DNA of 8,086 nt, from NCBI GenBank assembly GCA_013696365.1, contig JACCYS010000338.1, positions 1 through 8,086 on the forward strand. Reading direction: 5' to 3'. Positions 6,795-8,086 of the stretch are shown piece after piece. Numbering within the stretch: the stretch's first letter is position 1; every line of letters starts with the position of its first letter. The position numbers and the translations under genes were made by a program. The notes beneath the pieces were generated by a model. That model was not told the origin of the DNA, searched no databases, and worked only from the letters and a program-made list of their open reading frames with translations. The stretch is from Nocardioidaceae bacterium (GTDB taxonomy: Bacteria > Actinomycetota > Actinomycetes > Propionibacteriales > Nocardioidaceae).

Positions 6795-7340
6795 ATGGCT
6801 CGCAACACCCTGTCCCGCTCCCTGCACGACCTGGGCCTAGCTGCGTGGTTCGGTGGCACCTTGGCAAACGCGGTGGCGCTGAACCCCGCGTCCGGTCAGG
6901 CCGACTCCAAGGAGTCCAGCGGCCGGGTGGCCAACGCGGGCTGGGATGCCTGGACGCCGGTCAACGCCGCTGCCATCGGCAGCCATCTGGTCGGCAGCGT
7001 CGGGCTGCTGCTGGCCAACCGCTCGCGGCTGGCGACCCAAGAGGGTGTCGCGACGATGGCGATGGTCAAGACCGGGGTGACCGTGGCCGCCCTGGGTGCT
7101 ACCGCCTACGCGCGCATGATGGGCCAGAAGGTGTCCGAGGAGATCGACGTTCCAGTGGAGTCGGCCACCCAGCCGTCGGGACGTACGCCGTCGGAGACTG
7201 CCAGCGCCCAGCAGCAGCTGTCCGTCCTGCAGTGGGGCATACCGGCGCTCACGGGGCTGCTGATCCTCGTCAGCGCCTTCGCCGGCGAGCAGCAGCGTCC
7301 CGACGAGGTCCGGCAAGGGATCAGGAACCGCTTCAGCTGA
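6795..7340 (+). CDS. Uncharacterised protein with four predicted membrane segments
   Basis: I do not recognise a named family with confidence. The protein has 181 residues, with hydrophobic segments at about 11-30, 54-75, 88-109 and 143-164. A hydrophilic Ser/Thr/Gln-rich loop (about 111-141) lies between the third and fourth. The charged C-terminal tail 'EQQRPDEVRQGIRNRFS' follows the last helix. Small residues (Gly, Ala) dominate the helices, as in tightly packed membrane bundles. There are no cysteines and no recognisable catalytic motif, and no cleavable signal peptide is evident. The start is well supported: CGGAGG at 6782-6787 is seven bases before the ATG. GACAAT at 6752-6757 is a possible -10, but without a matching -35. 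It lies between lexA and the LysM gene and ends in a strong terminator, so it is probably monocistronic. A role in the cell envelope is plausible but unproven. Coding confidence is high. Confidence 0.85.
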   Translation: MARNTLSRSLHDLGLAAWFGGTLANAVALNPASGQADSKESSGRVANAGWDAWTPVNAAAIGSHLVGSVGLLLANRSRLATQEGVATMAMVKTGVTVAALGATAYARMMGQKVSEEIDVPVESATQPSGRTPSETASAQQQLSVLQWGIPALTGLLILVSAFAGEQQRPDEVRQGIRNRFS

Positions 7341-7388
7341 GCCTGCGGCCGGTGGTGACCGGCACGCACGGCAGCAACTGTGCCCCTC

Positions 7389-7423
7389 AAGCACCCCGCT
7401 ATCACGGTGATCGCGGGGTGCTT
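7389..7423 (+). terminator. Intrinsic-type terminator hairpin
   Basis: AAGCACCCCGC (7389-7399) and GCGGGGTGCTT (7413-7423) form a perfect 11-bp stem. After one mismatch an inner ATC/GAT stem closes a short loop. It starts 49 bases after the stop of the membrane-protein gene. The stem ends in TT and is followed by CGTCGTT, a weak T-rich tail typical of high-GC genomes. It separates the upstream gene from the SOS-controlled region. Confidence 0.82.
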
Positions 7424-7461
7424 CGTCGTTGGCGGCTGCTGGTGCGACCCAAGGTCACGAT

Positions 7462-7477
7462 TCGAACACGTGTGCGA
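7462..7477. promoter_or_regulatory. SOS box 1 upstream of the LysM gene
   Basis: TCGAACACGTGTGCGA matches TCGAAC-N4-GTTCGA with one mismatch. It lies just upstream of the candidate -35 at 7486. Its centre is 53 bp from that of box 2, about five helical turns, so the two could be bound on the same DNA face. Confidence 0.8.
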
Positions 7478-7485
7478 ACTCTGAC

Positions 7486-7515
7486 TTGCCAACTGTCGGC
7501 GGTCGGGTGTTCACT
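7486..7515 (+). promoter_or_regulatory. Candidate LexA-controlled promoter of the LysM gene
   Basis: TTGCCA (7486-7491) matches the -35 consensus TTGACA at five of six positions. With an 18-base spacer, TTCACT (7510-7515) is a poor -10, lacking the conserved second-position A. The start would be near 7522, inside SOS box 2, so the promoter would be bracketed by boxes 1 and 2. An alternative -10, TAGACA at 7603-7608, would give a leader of about 40 bases, but it has no -35 and lies downstream of all three boxes. Confidence 0.4.
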
Positions 7516-7530
7516 CGTACACATGTTCGA
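7515..7530. promoter_or_regulatory. SOS box 2 upstream of the LysM gene
   Basis: TCGTACACATGTTCGA matches TCGAAC-N4-GTTCGA with one mismatch. It is separated from box 3 by a single base. It would cover the start site of the candidate promoter at 7486-7515. Confidence 0.78.
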
Positions 7531-7531
7531 A

Positions 7532-7547
7532 TCGAACGCACGTTCGA
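7532..7547. promoter_or_regulatory. SOS box 3 (perfect consensus) upstream of the LysM gene
   Basis: TCGAACGCACGTTCGA is a perfect match to TCGAAC-N4-GTTCGA. It is the strongest LexA site in the window and lies one base from box 2, with centres 17 bp apart. Confidence 0.92.
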
Positions 7548-7656
7548 CACCAGTGACTGCCGGATCTGCCGCTCGCGCGGGCGGACTGTCGGTGGCCGCG
7601 GCTAGACAGGTGTTGGCGGGCTCCCTCGAGCCAGCCGACCAGAGTGGGAGATGACG

Positions 7657-7989
7657 ATGAGTACGACGATGACGAGCCGGCGCCCGGGCCCCGGCCACCT
7701 GCGCCTCACCCGACGCGGCCGATTGGTCCTGCTGTTGGTCGTCGTGCCCACCTTGCTGGCGGCCATGGTGGTTGCCTCGTCCGCTGTGCTGGCCAGTGGA
7801 GACGCCGGCCGGGCCGCGGGCATGCAGCAGGTGACCGTGCAGCCAGGTCAGACGCTATGGGATGTCGCCGGGGCGAGCGGTGCGCGCGGCGACCTACGCG
7901 ACGCGGTCTATGAGATCCGCCAAACCAACCACCTGGACGGTTCTGCGGTGCAGATCGGTCAGACCTTGGATGTGCCCGACCCCGACTGA
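7657..7989 (+). CDS. Membrane-anchored LysM protein, probable SOS cell-division inhibitor (YneA/DivS/Rv2719c-like)
   Basis: The protein has 110 residues. A basic N-terminus ('RRPGPGHLRLTRRGR') precedes one hydrophobic segment (about 23-45), predicting an N-in, C-out anchor. A single LysM domain follows (about 58-106: 'QQVTVQPGQTLWDVA', 'AVYEIRQTNHLDG', 'VQIGQTLDVP'), expected to bind peptidoglycan outside the membrane. There is no hydrolase domain. Bacillus YneA, Corynebacterium DivS and mycobacterial Rv2719c are small membrane proteins encoded next to lexA that block division during DNA damage, and YneA and Rv2719c also carry LysM. Three SOS boxes upstream here support the same role. Direct homology cannot be settled by eye, since these proteins diverge strongly outside LysM. 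ATG 7657 is preferred over in-frame ATG 7651 because GGGAG (7646-7650) is six bases before the former but abuts the latter. The assigned function is inference from architecture, location and regulation. Confidence 0.87.
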   Translation: MSTTMTSRRPGPGHLRLTRRGRLVLLLVVVPTLLAAMVVASSAVLASGDAGRAAGMQQVTVQPGQTLWDVAGASGARGDLRDAVYEIRQTNHLDGSAVQIGQTLDVPDPD

Positions 7990-8005
7990 TGCCACCCAGA
8001 TGGCA
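7990..8005 (+). terminator. Short inverted repeat after the LysM gene
   Basis: TGCCA (7990-7994) and TGGCA (8001-8005) flank a 6-base loop directly after the LysM stop codon. A 5-bp stem with no T-run is weak, so termination is only a possibility. Confidence 0.2.
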
Positions 8006-8081
8006 GGGTTCCGGGGCGTTGCTCGGTGTCGCAGCGGGGTACAGGGAGGTGTGCCACCAGAGACTGCTCCACCCCCGACGG

Positions 8082-8086
8082 GTGCA
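8082..8086 (+). CDS. nrdR: Possible start of nrdR (first codons only, truncated by window end)
   Basis: The window ends in GTGCA. NrdR, the zinc-ribbon/ATP-cone repressor of ribonucleotide reductase genes, begins Met-His-Cys-Pro, and GTG-CA(C/T) would encode its first two residues. nrdR follows the lexA/LysM pair in Mycobacterium and lies next to lexA in Streptomyces, so context supports this. Five bases cannot prove it, and no NrdR box is seen in the preceding gap. Confidence 0.35.

Noticed and set aside
6593..6859. Longer lexA product from an upstream in-frame start
   Set aside because: The extension covers the SOS box, -35 and -10. The Shine-Dalgarno sequence and family length fit the ATG at 6592.
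6737..7654. Plus-strand 305-codon frame overlapping the membrane-protein gene
   Set aside because: It runs in another frame of a gene with a good ribosome-binding site and clear membrane helices, and its Arg/Gly-rich composition is that of a shadow. Only its last part (7523-7654) is kept, as a speculative finding.
7990..8081. NrdR box or promoter before the putative nrdR
   Set aside because: TTGCTC at 8019 and TACAGG at 8040 are only 15 bases apart and match poorly, and no AT-rich NrdR palindrome is present.
1..8086. Mobile element, CRISPR array, tRNA, rRNA or riboswitch
   Set aside because: No transposase, terminal repeats, spaced direct repeats, cloverleaf or known aptamer pattern was seen. 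Gene content and base use are uniform core sequence.

Overview
The window is about 70% GC with strongly GC-biased third codon positions and many GTG or leaderless-looking starts. Its gene content (dapF, hflX, a DinG-like helicase, lexA, a LysM protein and a probable nrdR start) is typical of the Actinomycetota. A Micrococcales-type organism is my best guess, but the rank below phylum is not secure. This is chromosomal core sequence. I see no IS element, phage gene, CRISPR array, tRNA or rRNA.

Layout. Positions 2-993 (+) hold the C-terminal end of a gamma-glutamyltransferase and a haloacid-dehalogenase-like hydrolase whose start overlaps its stop (ATGA). dapF follows (1045-1974, +) with a -10 element placed for a leaderless transcript, then the GTPase hflX (2092-3582, +). 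A hairpin (3600-3630) separates hflX from an XPD/DinG-family helicase with a four-cysteine iron-sulfur motif (3659-5806, +), also apparently leaderless. The helicase is convergent with lexA (5843-6592, -). lexA has a recognisable promoter whose -35 is overlapped by a near-consensus SOS box. Divergent from lexA is an unrecognised 181-residue protein with four predicted membrane segments (6795-7340, +), closed by a strong terminator hairpin. The next 300 bases carry three SOS boxes around a candidate promoter, followed by a 110-residue protein with one membrane anchor and one LysM domain (7657-7989, +). The last five bases fit the start of nrdR.

How the genes relate. The right half is a DNA-damage-response neighbourhood: the repressor, a helicase of a repair-related family, and a small membrane-anchored LysM protein under what looks like tight LexA control. 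That LysM protein matches the lexA-linked SOS cell-division inhibitors YneA (Bacillus), DivS (Corynebacterium) and Rv2719c (Mycobacterium) in size, architecture and location. The left half is housekeeping: meso-diaminopimelate synthesis for peptidoglycan and lysine, and ribosome rescue by HflX. I did not find a wholly new system. The points most worth following are the triple SOS-box control region, the uncharacterised four-helix protein between lexA and the LysM gene, and the leaderless promoters.
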